Assembly: GCF_000013745.1 (NCBI RefSeq) | Contig: NC_007925.1 | Span: 372,001 to 436,000, forward strand | Direction: 5' to 3' | Source: Rhodopseudomonas_A palustris_F | GTDB lineage: Bacteria; Pseudomonadota; Alphaproteobacteria; Rhizobiales; Xanthobacteraceae | Length of the DNA: 64,000 nucleotides | Shown: in pieces, positions 1-7,700 of the stretch | Numbering within the stretch: the first letter of the stretch is position 1 | Layout of the letters: every line of letters begins with the position of its first letter | Position numbers and translations under genes: made by a program | The notes under the pieces: model-generated | Told to the model about the DNA's origin: nothing | Databases searched by the model: none | The model's input: only the letters and a program-made list of their open reading frames with translations

Positions 1-2
1 AG

Positions 3-317
3 GGCGCGCGGCATCTCACCGCCGAAATGCTGTACGAGGAAGCCACCCACGCCAAAGTCCCGGTGTCGCTCGCCACGGTCTACAACACCTTGAACCAACT
101 GACCGACGCCGGACTGCTGCGGCAGGTCAGCGTGGACGGCACCAAGACCTATTTCGACACCAACGTCACCCAGCACCACCACTTCTATCTCGAGAACAAC
201 CACGAATTGATCGACATCCCGGTGACCCACGTGTCGCTGCAGAACATGCCGACGGTGCCGGCCGGCTACGAGATCAGCCGGGTCGACATGGTGGTGCGGC
301 TGCGCAAGATCGGCTGA
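3..317 (+). CDS. irr: Irr, Fur-family iron response regulator (partial, 5' end outside window)
   Basis: C-terminal part of a Fur-superfamily regulator. The reading frame is open from the left edge, so the true start lies upstream and the ATG at 27 is internal. Visible are the recognition-helix segment VSLATVYNTLNQLTDAGLL and the histidine run QHHHFYLEN, which is characteristic of Irr. In this family Irr acts as a heme-responsive regulator of iron and heme genes in Hyphomicrobiales; the HHH stretch belongs to the metal/heme-binding region. The protein ends in RLRKIG with a TGA stop. Zur or PerR would be alternatives, but the wording of the C-terminal half matches Irr well. The N-terminal heme regulatory motif cannot be assessed because it is outside the window. 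Confidence 0.9.
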   Translation, partial: GARHLTAEMLYEEATHAKVPVSLATVYNTLNQLTDAGLLRQVSVDGTKTYFDTNVTQHHHFYLENNHELIDIPVTHVSLQNMPTVPAGYEISRVDMVVRLRKIG

Positions 318-334
318 GCGCCTCGCCAACGCTC

Positions 335-721
335 CTAGGGGCTAGGCAACGACTGGTCGGCGGGATTTTTTTCTTCGATCAGCACCTCGATCCGCTTGAT
401 ATCGAGGCCGTTGCGCGTGCTGTCGGCCTGGAGCCGCGCCAAGCGCTCGCGCAATTGATCCAGCCCCTCCGCCGGCTCCGGGCCGCGATTGGGGTCGGCC
501 GCGGGCATAACGCCGACTACGGTTGCGGTCTGCATAGCGTTCCCTTTAAAGGGGCCTGCTGACGGCGAAGTGCCGTTGGTGACCGCCGCTGAGGTCGCAG
601 ATTTCCTGGGATAGGTGCGGTCGATCCAGCGCGACATAAACCAACCGAACAAGCACATCGCGGCGACGCCAATGGCCGGCCACGCTAACACCATGATGTC
701 ATTGTGCGTCATCGGGGTCAT
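335..721 (-). CDS. Small membrane protein with C-terminal coiled coil, unknown function
   Basis: Not recognised as a named family. From the chosen start the product is about 128 residues. It has one strong hydrophobic segment near the N-terminus (IMVLAWPAIGVAAMCLFGWF), a basic stretch after it, a Pro/Gly/Ala-rich linker, and a C-terminal charged heptad-like region (LDQLRERLARLQAD) that looks like a short coiled coil. The frame stays open upstream to 796, but that part overlaps the preceding gene. The ATG at 721 or the one at 712 overlaps the end of that gene, which suggests translational coupling. It is the last of three tightly packed minus-strand genes (957-1484, 699-947, 335-721). Function unknown; start uncertain. 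Confidence 0.5.
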   Translation of the reverse strand: MTPMTHNDIMVLAWPAIGVAAMCLFGWFMSRWIDRTYPRKSATSAAVTNGTSPSAGPFKGNAMQTATVVGVMPAADPNRGPEPAEGLDQLRERLARLQADSTRNGLDIKRIEVLIEEKNPADQSLPSP

Positions 722-947
722 CCAGTTTTCGGAGAAACCACTGACCCGACCAATGTAGGAGCCAAGAGCCGCCAATGCAAATAATCGGCAGTCCATCCAG
801 AAGGTTGGAGTTCCGCGGCGGGTCGCCGATCCCGTAAATCGTCACCGCCAAGGGAGTGAATACCCCCACCGTAATTACGGCAGCCGATACGGTATTGAAC
901 CAGCTCGCGATCAGTTTGACGCTTTCGCTCCGGGCCTGGCCAGGCAT
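699..947 (-). CDS. Small predicted inner-membrane protein, unknown function
   Basis: An 82-residue protein with two hydrophobic stretches (roughly residues 16-38 and 52-68), so probably a two-helix membrane protein. The ATG follows a purine-rich GAGGGCGGA stretch that can serve as ribosome-binding site. It begins only 9 bp after the SH3-domain gene and its 3' end overlaps the start of the next gene, so the three are probably co-transcribed. No family recognised. Confidence 0.5.
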   Translation of the reverse strand: MPGQARSESVKLIASWFNTVSAAVITVGVFTPLAVTIYGIGDPPRNSNLLDGLPIICIGGSWLLHWSGQWFLRKLDDPDDAQ

Positions 948-956
948 TCCGCCCTC

Positions 957-1484
957 TCAATCCACCTTCTCGTCGGCGTAGACCCCCCACAGCCGTTCCT
1001 GCTGGATCCAGCCGTCGAAGCCGTTGCCGATTACCCGGCACCAGCCCTGCGCGCAGCGCTTCACCTGGGTGAGCACCCCGGCCTGCAGCCGCGCCGCAAC
1101 CGGGCTGGTGACGCTGGCGCTGTCATAGAGCGGCGCCAATTCGTCCTTGCTCTTCATCGTCACCACCGCGGTGCGGCGGCCCGACAGCAGCGAATGGTAG
1201 ACCCAGCCCTCGGCGCCTTCGGAATCCCGCACCCGTCGCCAGTTCTCGTATTCGGCGGTGATTTCCACCGGCAGCCCGGAGCGGGTGTAGACCCAGGCGA
1301 CGTCGTTGTCCTTGGTCGGGCCGGCGCGGACGTTCACATGGTCGGACTTCAGGCTGACATAGCGCGGAATCGGCAGGCCGCTGGCCGAGATGGGGCCGTC
1401 CTTCGCCGCATGGCCGACGGTCGCGGCAGCGCCCAACACCGCGCTTGCGACCACCAGTGACACCACAAACCGCTTGACCGCCAT
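957..1484 (-). CDS. Secreted bacterial SH3-domain protein
   Basis: A 175-residue exported protein. The N-terminus is a typical signal peptide (basic MAVKR, hydrophobic core, then ATVGHAAKDG with a likely cleavage at AxA). Two SH3-like repeats follow: one at about residues 40-100 with the hallmark VNVRAGPTKDNDV and a WVYHSLLSG end, and a degenerate second with GWCRVIGNGFDGWIQ. Such domains bind peptidoglycan or peptides in the periplasm. The ATG at 1484 is preferred over the GTG one codon upstream because AGGAG lies 7 nt before it. It heads a compact cluster with two small membrane proteins. The exact ligand is unknown. Confidence 0.82.
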   Translation of the reverse strand: MAVKRFVVSLVVASAVLGAAATVGHAAKDGPISASGLPIPRYVSLKSDHVNVRAGPTKDNDVAWVYTRSGLPVEITAEYENWRRVRDSEGAEGWVYHSLLSGRRTAVVTMKSKDELAPLYDSASVTSPVAARLQAGVLTQVKRCAQGWCRVIGNGFDGWIQQERLWGVYADEKVD

Positions 1485-1977
1485 CACCCGTCTCCTGCCG
1501 CGCGCTAATCAATTTTTTAAGGGGATGCAGACGCCGGCGACCGTCCAGCGGTCCGGCCCCGTCAATGCTGCGATGCACCCCGCGTATCGACGCGAATCCG
1601 GCGGTTTCGAATGTCGGGAACTAGGCCTCTTGGGTTCTTGTCTTGGCCCGGCCTTCTGCTAGAGAGGACCGACCGTCGGGAGCCCGCGACGACGGCCGCT
1701 CCGCAAAAACCCATGGGCCACCGCTCGAAATTGCCGCGATCGCATTGCGCTGCAGTTTCCAGCAACCGGGTTAATGAGGACTGAACGCGTTGCCCCGGAA
1801 TGTTCAGTCGGCCTGATCCGACAGCCATCCGGAGACCGCGTCGGGCCGCTCGCCGGGGTGAGAACAACTCGCCCGGGGGACGAGACCCGGGGGACGAGAA
1901 GAGGGTGCTTGACGAAGTTGCGGCAGGGACGAAGCAGGCTTGGCCGCAGCAAGGCTGCAGCCCGTTGAGAGCAGGAC
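1485..1977. other. Divergent intergenic region with small repeats
   Basis: About 490 bp between divergently transcribed genes, so promoters for both should lie here. No convincing gene. Two structures are visible: an 8-bp perfect inverted repeat GACTGAAC/GTTCAGTC (1779-1786 and 1802-1809, 15-nt spacer), and a perfect 14-bp tandem duplication CCCGGGGGACGAGA (1872-1885 and 1886-1899). Whether either is regulatory is not known. Confidence 0.5.
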
Positions 1978-2979
1978 ATGTCGGTTAAGAAAAAGCCTCT
2001 GGTTGTCGTCACCCGCAAGCTGCCGGACTCGATCGAGACCCGGATGCGCGAGCTGTTCGACGCGCGCCTCAATCTCGACGACGAGCCGATGAGCCCGGAG
2101 GCGCTGGCCGAGGCGGTGCGCACCGCCGATATTCTGGTCCCCACCGTCACCGACGAGATCACCGAAGAGATTTTGCAGCAGCCAGACTCCCGGCTGAAGC
2201 TGATCGCCAATTTCGGCAACGGCATCGACAACATCAACGTCGCCGCCGCGCATGCCCGCGGCATCACCGTGACCAACACGCCGAAGGTTTTGACCGAAGA
2301 CACCGCCGACATGACCATGGCGCTGATTCTCGCGGTGCCGCGGCGGCTGATCGAGGGCGCCTCGCTGTTGACCGAAGGCCGGGATTGGCCGGGCTGGTCG
2401 CCGACCTGGATGCTGGGGCGGCGGCTCGGCGGCAAGCGGCTCGGCATCATCGGCATGGGCCGGATCGGCCAGGCGGTGGCGCGGCGCGCCCGCACTTTCG
2501 GGCTGCAGATCCATTATCACAACCGCCGCCCGGTGGCGCCGAAGATCGCCGACGAGTTGAGCGCGACCTATTGGGAGAGCCTCGACCAGATGCTGGCGCG
2601 GATGGACATCATCTCGGTGAACTGTCCGCACACGCCGGCGACCTTCCATCTGTTGTCGGCGCGCAGGCTGAAGCTGATCCGCAAGGACGCCTATGTGGTC
2701 AACACCGCCCGCGGCGAGGTGATCGACGAGGAGACGCTGACCCGGCTGATCGAGTCAGGCGACATCGCCGGCGCCGGCCTCGACGTGTTCGAGAACGAGC
2801 CCGCGGTCAATCCGAAGCTGGTGCGGCTCGCCAAGCACGGCAAGGTGGTCTTGATGCCGCATATGGGCTCCGCCACTATCGAGGGCCGGGTCGAGATGGG
2901 CGAGAAGGTGATCATCAACATCCGCACCTTCCTCGACAACCACAAGCCGCCGGACCGCGTGCTGCCGCACATGTTGTAA
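1978..2979 (+). CDS. D-2-hydroxyacid dehydrogenase (glyoxylate/hydroxypyruvate reductase type)
   Basis: A 333-residue NAD(P)H-dependent D-isomer 2-hydroxyacid dehydrogenase. The Rossmann nucleotide loop GMGRIG is at residues 159-164. The catalytic triad of the family is intact: Arg245 in NTARGEV, Glu274 in FENEP and His295 in MPHMGSAT. Sequence style and length are those of glyoxylate/hydroxypyruvate reductases (GyaR/GhrB group), which reduce glyoxylate to glycolate or hydroxypyruvate to D-glycerate in the cytoplasm. The ATG follows AGCAGGAC. It stands alone, between divergent and convergent neighbours. The precise substrate cannot be decided from sequence. Confidence 0.9.
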   Translation: MSVKKKPLVVVTRKLPDSIETRMRELFDARLNLDDEPMSPEALAEAVRTADILVPTVTDEITEEILQQPDSRLKLIANFGNGIDNINVAAAHARGITVTNTPKVLTEDTADMTMALILAVPRRLIEGASLLTEGRDWPGWSPTWMLGRRLGGKRLGIIGMGRIGQAVARRARTFGLQIHYHNRRPVAPKIADELSATYWESLDQMLARMDIISVNCPHTPATFHLLSARRLKLIRKDAYVVNTARGEVIDEETLTRLIESGDIAGAGLDVFENEPAVNPKLVRLAKHGKVVLMPHMGSATIEGRVEMGEKVIINIRTFLDNHKPPDRVLPHML

Positions 2980-3038
2980 AGCGCGCGGCACAGCATTTTG
3001 GCTATGCCCGGAAAGTCTCCGCCCTTGTCTCCGCACGC

Positions 3039-3054
3039 GGGGGGGGGGGGGGGG
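3039..3054. repeat. 16-nt G homopolymer
   Basis: Sixteen consecutive G on the plus strand about 60 bp after the stop of the 2-hydroxyacid dehydrogenase gene, in the gap between two convergent genes. No other homopolymer this long was noticed in the window. Confidence 0.95.
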
Positions 3055-3152
3055 CGGTCTGCGCAGCCGGTCTTGAGCGCCCGGTACGGCGGTCTTGGAT
3101 TTTCGGCCTCTTGGACGGAAGACGACACGCTGTAACATCGGCCGCGCGCCGC

Positions 3153-3184
3153 CTGCGCCGCAAGCGGGACCGCTTGCGGCGCAG
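3153..3184. terminator. Near-perfect hairpin between convergent genes (possible bidirectional terminator)
   Basis: Two perfect 15-bp arms, CTGCGCCGCAAGCGG and its reverse complement, separated by only 2 nt, midway between convergent genes ending at 2979 and 3226. Very GC-rich with no clear T-tract, so it may terminate transcription poorly or be a repeat remnant. Confidence 0.5.
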
Positions 3185-3225
3185 GGCTGGGGAGCCACCG
3201 GCAGGCGGTCGCGAAACCGAACGGC

Positions 3226-3981
3226 TCAGTCCGTGATGCCGTAGCGATGCAGGTCGTTGCCGTAGCCGTCGAGCCACTTCTTGGCGCGGTCCATCTGCGG
3301 ACAGACCTTGCCGACCACGCGCCAGAACTTCGCCGAGTGGTTCATCTCCACCAGATGCCCGACCTCGTGGGCGGCGAGATAGTCCAGCACATAGGGCGGC
3401 GCCAGGATCAGCCGCCAGGAAAACGACAGCGATCCCGCCGAGGTGCAGGAGCCCCAGCGGCTCGACTGGTCGCGGATCGAGATCCGCGTCACCTTGACGC
3501 CGAACAGCTCGGCGTAGTGCTGCGCCGCCTTGGACAGATCGCGCCGCGCCTCGCGCTTGAGAAAGTCGTGCACCCGGCGATCGATGTGCTCTGGTTCGCC
3601 GGCGACGCAGAGGATCCGCTCACCCGACTCGCGGGTCTCCGCCCACACCGTGCCGCGCACGCCGGCGCGATGCACGATCTTATGGTCGCTGCCGCGCAGC
3701 GGCACCAACGTTCCGGGATGGAACGGCGCCGCCTTCGGCAGCCGGCCGAGCCTTGCTGCGATCCAGGCGCCGTGGCGTTGCGCGAATTCCTTGGCGTCGA
3801 CCAGCGTGCCGCGCGGCGGCATGGTCAGGATCGCTTCGCGATCGCTCGGATGAATCCGCAAGGTGTAGCGCCGCGCCCGCCTGTGGCGACGCAGGCGGAT
3901 GGCGAAAATCTGGGAGCCGAACTTGACGGCAATGGATTGGGGTTCGGCAGGACGCCGATAAAGAAGCGCGCGAAAGGCCAT
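3226..3981 (-). CDS. YgjP/SprT-like zinc metallopeptidase-fold protein (DUF45/M48 group)
   Basis: About 251 residues from the chosen ATG. The zinc-binding motif HEVGH (His205, Glu206, His209) is followed by a third His215 in MNHSAKFW, as in the YgjP-like metal-dependent hydrolases. RWGSCTSAGSLSFSWRL upstream of it is also typical of this family. The N-terminal part (residues 1-100) is basic and beta-rich. The frame extends upstream to an ATG at 4065, but the residues before MAFRALLYRR look unlike the family. The E. coli homologue has been described as a UTP-related hydrolase/YgjP protein; its role here is unknown. It lies convergent to the dehydrogenase gene. Confidence 0.82.
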   Translation of the reverse strand: MAFRALLYRRPAEPQSIAVKFGSQIFAIRLRRHRRARRYTLRIHPSDREAILTMPPRGTLVDAKEFAQRHGAWIAARLGRLPKAAPFHPGTLVPLRGSDHKIVHRAGVRGTVWAETRESGERILCVAGEPEHIDRRVHDFLKREARRDLSKAAQHYAELFGVKVTRISIRDQSSRWGSCTSAGSLSFSWRLILAPPYVLDYLAAHEVGHLVEMNHSAKFWRVVGKVCPQMDRAKKWLDGYGNDLHRYGITD

Positions 3982-4321
3982 TTCTGCGGATCCGGACAGG
4001 GAGAATTCCCCCGGATTCTGCCATATCCGCCGCCATTGGAAGCGCTCGGCGCAAAAACAAATCATTTGCCCAATATACAGCTGAGCCGGGCGGCCGCACC
4101 CCTACCAAAAGGGGCCAGGAACACCTGATTCTGGATTCAGAAACGGGATTTTCCCGGCGAAGGGTCGAATCTGGACTCATTTGTATAACCCGCCGGATTT
4201 TAGGCATTCTCGCGGCGAAATCAGCGGGTTACCCGGCAAGGCGACGAATCGCCGGGCTCGCCATCAGGAAACACCGCGCGCCACCCTGGTGCGCGCGGGC
4301 GCGCCGCGATGAGTAGCAGCG
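3982..4321. other. Intergenic region, nothing certain
   Basis: About 340 bp upstream of the metallopeptidase gene and downstream of the PHA depolymerase gene, both on the minus strand. It contains some short GC-rich inverted repeats but no convincing gene or known repeat. The 4066-4150 part is less GC-rich and could carry the promoter of the metallopeptidase gene. Confidence 0.4.
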
Positions 4322-5650
4322 CTACTCCGCGGCGTTGGCCGGCTTGGCATTCGCCGCCGACACCATGAAGTCGGAAATCCGCGGCACGATTTCGGAGCGG
4401 AAACGCGAGCCGTTGAACACGCCGTAATGGCCGACGCCCTTCTGCACGTAGTGCACGCGGCGTTCGTCCGGGATCGACGTGCACAGCCGATGCGTCGCCT
4501 CGGTCTGGCCGATGCCGGAGATGTCGTCGTTCTCGCCTTCCACCGTCATCAGCGCGGTGCGCCTGATCTTGCTGGGGTCGACCCGGGCGCCCCGGTGCAT
4601 CATCTCGCCCTTCGGCAGCGAGTGCTTGACGAACACCACGTCGACGGTCTGCAGATAATATTCGGCGGTCAGATCCATCACCGCGAGATATTCGTCGTAG
4701 AAGTCGCGGTGCTTGTCGGCGAGGTCGCCATCGCCCTGAACCAGATGGTTGAACAGGTTCTTGTGGGCGTCCATGTGGCGGTCGAGATTCATGCTGATGA
4801 AGCCGTTCAGCTGCAGGAACCCGGGATAGACGTCGCGCATGAAGCCCGGATGCGGGAACGGAACCTTGGTGATGACGTGGTTGCGAAACCAGTCGATGCC
4901 GCGTTCCGCTGCCAGATTGTTCACCGCGGTGGGGTTGCTGCGGGTGTCGATCGGGCCGCCCATCAGCGTCATCGACAACGGCACGAACGGATCGGACGCG
5001 GCCTCCATCACCGACACCGCGGCCAGCACCGGAACCGACGGCTGGCACACCGCGATCACATGCACATTGCCGCCCAGATGCTGCAGCATCTCGATGACGT
5101 AATCGACATAGTCGTCGAGGTCGAAGCGGCCGTCGGTCAACGGCACCATGCGGGCGTCCGACCAATCGGTGATGTAGACGTCGTGGGTCGGCAGAAAGGC
5201 TTCGACGGTGCCGCGCAGCAGCGTCGCGTAGTGCCCCGACATCGGCGCCACGATCAGCACCCGCGGCTGCGCGTGGCGCAGCGGCCGCTCATGCAGGCGG
5301 TTGAAATATAACAGCCGGCAGAACGGCTTTTCCCACACCGATTCGATCTCGATCGGGGTGCGCACCCCCAGCACCTCGGTGCTGTCGAGACCCCATTCCG
5401 GCTTGGCGTAGCGCCGCGTGGTGCGCTCGAATACTTCGCAAGCCGCGGCGATCGATTTGCCGAGTTCGGTGTGGGTCCACGGGTTGAGCGGATTCTGGAA
5501 CATGATCTTGGTGACGTCGCCAAACGCCCGTGCCGGATTGAGCGAGGCATGGGCCAGTTCGTAGAACCAGTACATCGGCGTGGTCATCGCCGGACTGACT
5601 TCGGCCGGCAACTCCGGCGGGCGACCAAATTCACCAATGACGTTCGGCAT
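4322..5650 (-). CDS. phaZ: Intracellular polyhydroxyalkanoate depolymerase
   Basis: About 442 residues, alpha/beta-hydrolase fold. The sequence shows the intracellular PHB depolymerase pattern: MYWFYELAHASLNPARA near the N-terminus, LNPWTHTELGKS, IVAPMSGHYATLLRG at the start of the core and VCQPSVPVLAAV where the nucleophile elbow lies; in this family a Cys serves as nucleophile. Near the end GHYGVFNGSRFR provides the probable His. The enzyme degrades stored polyhydroxybutyrate granules in the cytoplasm. The ATG at 5650 is chosen because GAGGGA precedes it; an internal ATG at 5587 (MTTPMYW) is a real alternative. It is a single gene just downstream of an ABC exporter pair. Confidence 0.88.
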   Translation of the reverse strand: MPNVIGEFGRPPELPAEVSPAMTTPMYWFYELAHASLNPARAFGDVTKIMFQNPLNPWTHTELGKSIAAACEVFERTTRRYAKPEWGLDSTEVLGVRTPIEIESVWEKPFCRLLYFNRLHERPLRHAQPRVLIVAPMSGHYATLLRGTVEAFLPTHDVYITDWSDARMVPLTDGRFDLDDYVDYVIEMLQHLGGNVHVIAVCQPSVPVLAAVSVMEAASDPFVPLSMTLMGGPIDTRSNPTAVNNLAAERGIDWFRNHVITKVPFPHPGFMRDVYPGFLQLNGFISMNLDRHMDAHKNLFNHLVQGDGDLADKHRDFYDEYLAVMDLTAEYYLQTVDVVFVKHSLPKGEMMHRGARVDPSKIRRTALMTVEGENDDISGIGQTEATHRLCTSIPDERRVHYVQKGVGHYGVFNGSRFRSEIVPRISDFMVSAANAKPANAAE

Positions 5651-5762
5651 CGCGTCCCTCAATCCGGTTGCATCGCCGCATAGTGGCGATTGCGCAGGAC
5701 AGCGTCAATCCGCAGTTCCACGAGCGGGCATGGGGAATCTCCTGCGGGGTCCCCGGATAGAA

Positions 5763-6578
5763 TTATTCGCCACCCTGGATCAGCGAACCGTGGCGGCGCG
5801 CGCTGTTGAGCAGCCAAATGAAGCTCATAAACGACGCCGCGAACAGCACCGCATTGATCAGCAACGCGGAAATCATCAGGTCGGGGCGAAATACGTGCTC
5901 GATCAGCAGCGCCCGCATACCCTCGAACACATAGGTCGGTGGCAACGTCCATGCCACATATTGCAGCCAATGTGGCAACACCGTTACCGGATAGTACACG
6001 CAGGCCAGCGGCATCAGCCCGAACATCACGGTCCAGACGATACTTTCGGCGCCGAGTCCGTTGCGCAGCACCAGCCCGGACACGAAGATGCCGAGCGACC
6101 AGCCGGTGAAGATCAGATTGCAGAAGAACGCCACCAGCGGCAGTCCGAAACCGAACAGGTTGAAGTCGAACAGCCAGGTGGCGAGCGCCAGCATCGGCCC
6201 GATGCCGATCGCCAGCCGGATCAGGCTCATGATCATCAGGGCGATCAGGAACTCGACCGGCTTCAGCGGGCTCATCATCAGGTTGCCGAGATTGCGCGCC
6301 CACATCTCTTCGAGGAACGAGATCGAAAACCCGAGCTGGCCGCGGAACAGGATGTCCCACAGGACAACCGCGCCGATCAGCGTGCCGCCGGCCTGGGCGA
6401 AGAACCCGGCATTCTGCGAGATGTAGTTCTGCAGGAAGCCCCAGGTGATGATTTGCAGCGCCGGCCAATACACCAGTTCCAGCAGCCGCGGCCAGGACGA
6501 CAACAACAGGTACCAGTAGCGCAGGATCATCGCGCCGATGCGGTGCGCAGCGATGCCGCGATGAACCACGGCGCTCAT
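5763..6578 (-). CDS. ABC-2 type transporter permease
   Basis: A 271-residue membrane protein with about six hydrophobic segments, matching ABC-2 permeases. The ATG at 6578 overlaps the stop of the ATPase gene (ATGA), so the two are translationally coupled. Hydrophobic blocks include LALATWLFDFNLFGFGLP and LMISALLINAVLFAASF. Together with the ATPase it should form a complete exporter in the inner membrane. Substrate unknown. The layout is like NodIJ or drug/polysaccharide exporters, but nothing here identifies nodulation-factor export. Confidence 0.88.
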   Translation of the reverse strand: MSAVVHRGIAAHRIGAMILRYWYLLLSSWPRLLELVYWPALQIITWGFLQNYISQNAGFFAQAGGTLIGAVVLWDILFRGQLGFSISFLEEMWARNLGNLMMSPLKPVEFLIALMIMSLIRLAIGIGPMLALATWLFDFNLFGFGLPLVAFFCNLIFTGWSLGIFVSGLVLRNGLGAESIVWTVMFGLMPLACVYYPVTVLPHWLQYVAWTLPPTYVFEGMRALLIEHVFRPDLMISALLINAVLFAASFMSFIWLLNSARRHGSLIQGGE

Positions 6579-7387
6579 GACGCTTCGTCCTGCAACGCGC
6601 CGTCCTGCACCCGGCCGCGGGCGACGTCGAGAAAAACTTCTTCCAGCGTGGCGCGGTTGTAGCGCTGCATGATGTTGTCCGGGCTGTCGTCGTCCTCGAT
6701 GCGGCCGCGCTTCATGATGATGACGCGGTCGCACAATCGCTCGACCTCCAGCATGTTGTGCGAGGCCAAGAGGATAGTGGCGCGGTGCTGCTGTCGGTAG
6801 GTTTCCAGCCGCTGCCGCACCCAGTCGGCGGTATCCGGGTCGAGCGACGCCGTCGGCTCGTCGAGCAGCAGCAGGTCCGGTCGGTTGATCAGCGCCTTGG
6901 CCAGTGCCACCCGGGTCTTCTGCCCGGCGGAGAGTTTGCCGTTGGGGCGATCGAGGAACTCGTTGAGATCGAGGTCGTCGGCGAGCTGCGCGATCCGCTC
7001 GCGCAGATCCGGCACCGCGTAGAGCTTGCCGAACACCGTGAGATTCTGCCGCACCGTCAACCGCATCGGCATGTCGACATAGGGGCTTTCGAAATTCATC
7101 CGGCCGAGCACGTCCTCGCTCTGCTCCGGCATCGCATAGCCCAGCACCCGCACCGTCCCGGACGTCGGCAATACCAATCCCATGATCATCGCGATGGTGG
7201 TGGTCTTGCCGGCGCCGTTGCCGCCGAGCAGCCCGGTGATGCTGCCGCGCGCGATGTCGAACGACACGTCGTCGACGGCGCGGGTGGCCTTGTAGATCTT
7301 GACCAGATGCGCGACCTCGATCGCGGCGGCGTGGTCCGGATCAGGCGCGGGGGTGCCGGGCGGCGAGGCGGATTCTGTGCGGGTCAT
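6575..7387 (-). CDS. ABC transporter ATP-binding protein (ABC-2 exporter)
   Basis: A 270-residue ATPase with all catalytic motifs: Walker A GGNGAGKTT at 55-63, signature LSAGQ at 152-156, Walker B LLLLDEP at 172-178, followed by the D-loop SLDP and an H-loop in LASHNML. The first 20 residues are a Pro/Ala-rich extension before the conserved IEVAHLVKIYK. It is cotranscribed with the ABC-2 permease gene that overlaps its stop. It drives export of an unknown substrate. Confidence 0.92.
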   Translation of the reverse strand: MTRTESASPPGTPAPDPDHAAAIEVAHLVKIYKATRAVDDVSFDIARGSITGLLGGNGAGKTTTIAMIMGLVLPTSGTVRVLGYAMPEQSEDVLGRMNFESPYVDMPMRLTVRQNLTVFGKLYAVPDLRERIAQLADDLDLNEFLDRPNGKLSAGQKTRVALAKALINRPDLLLLDEPTASLDPDTADWVRQRLETYRQQHRATILLASHNMLEVERLCDRVIIMKRGRIEDDDSPDNIMQRYNRATLEEVFLDVARGRVQDGALQDEAS

Positions 7388-7700
7388 GAGGCCGTTCCTG
7401 AGCCATCATCGCGGCAAGTGCAAGATGGGGCGTGGCGCGGGTTTGTGATCGCACGTCGGCGTCGCCCTGGTTCCGAGCGGCGCGTCGACAAACCACCGCG
7501 TCATTCCGGGGCGCGAGCAGCTCCGCTGCGAGGAACCCGGAATCTTGCGACACGGGACCGCTATCAGCTCGCTTGTTGCGAGATTCCGGGTTCGCTCGGG
7601 CTTGCGCCCTCGCGCCCCGGAATGACAACACGGCGTGTCCCAACACCCCGCGCGCTTGCCCCTATTTGTGATCGCGCTGCGGCGCGGCTAATGTTGCTGC
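7388..7700. other. Divergent intergenic region with family-A palindrome
   Basis: About 313 bp between the ABC exporter operon (minus) and regB (plus). The middle is occupied by a palindromic repeat (separate entry, 7499-7626), leaving about 110 bp on the left and 75 bp on the right for promoters. No gene seen. Confidence 0.6.
7499..7626. repeat. Family-A palindromic repeat
   Basis: Begins CGTCATTCCGGGGCGCGAGC and ends GCGCCCCGGAATGAC, an imperfect inverted repeat around a second inner pair (AACCCGGAATCT and AGATTCCGGGTT). The same family recurs at 21143-21259 and 24043-24167, and in variant form inside the 200-bp elements. This two-half architecture resembles REP doublets. No coding capacity. 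Confidence 0.85.

Noticed and set aside
3680..4207. 175-codon frame upstream of the metallopeptidase gene
   Set aside because: It overlaps that gene in another frame, with Arg/Ser/Ala-rich shadow composition.
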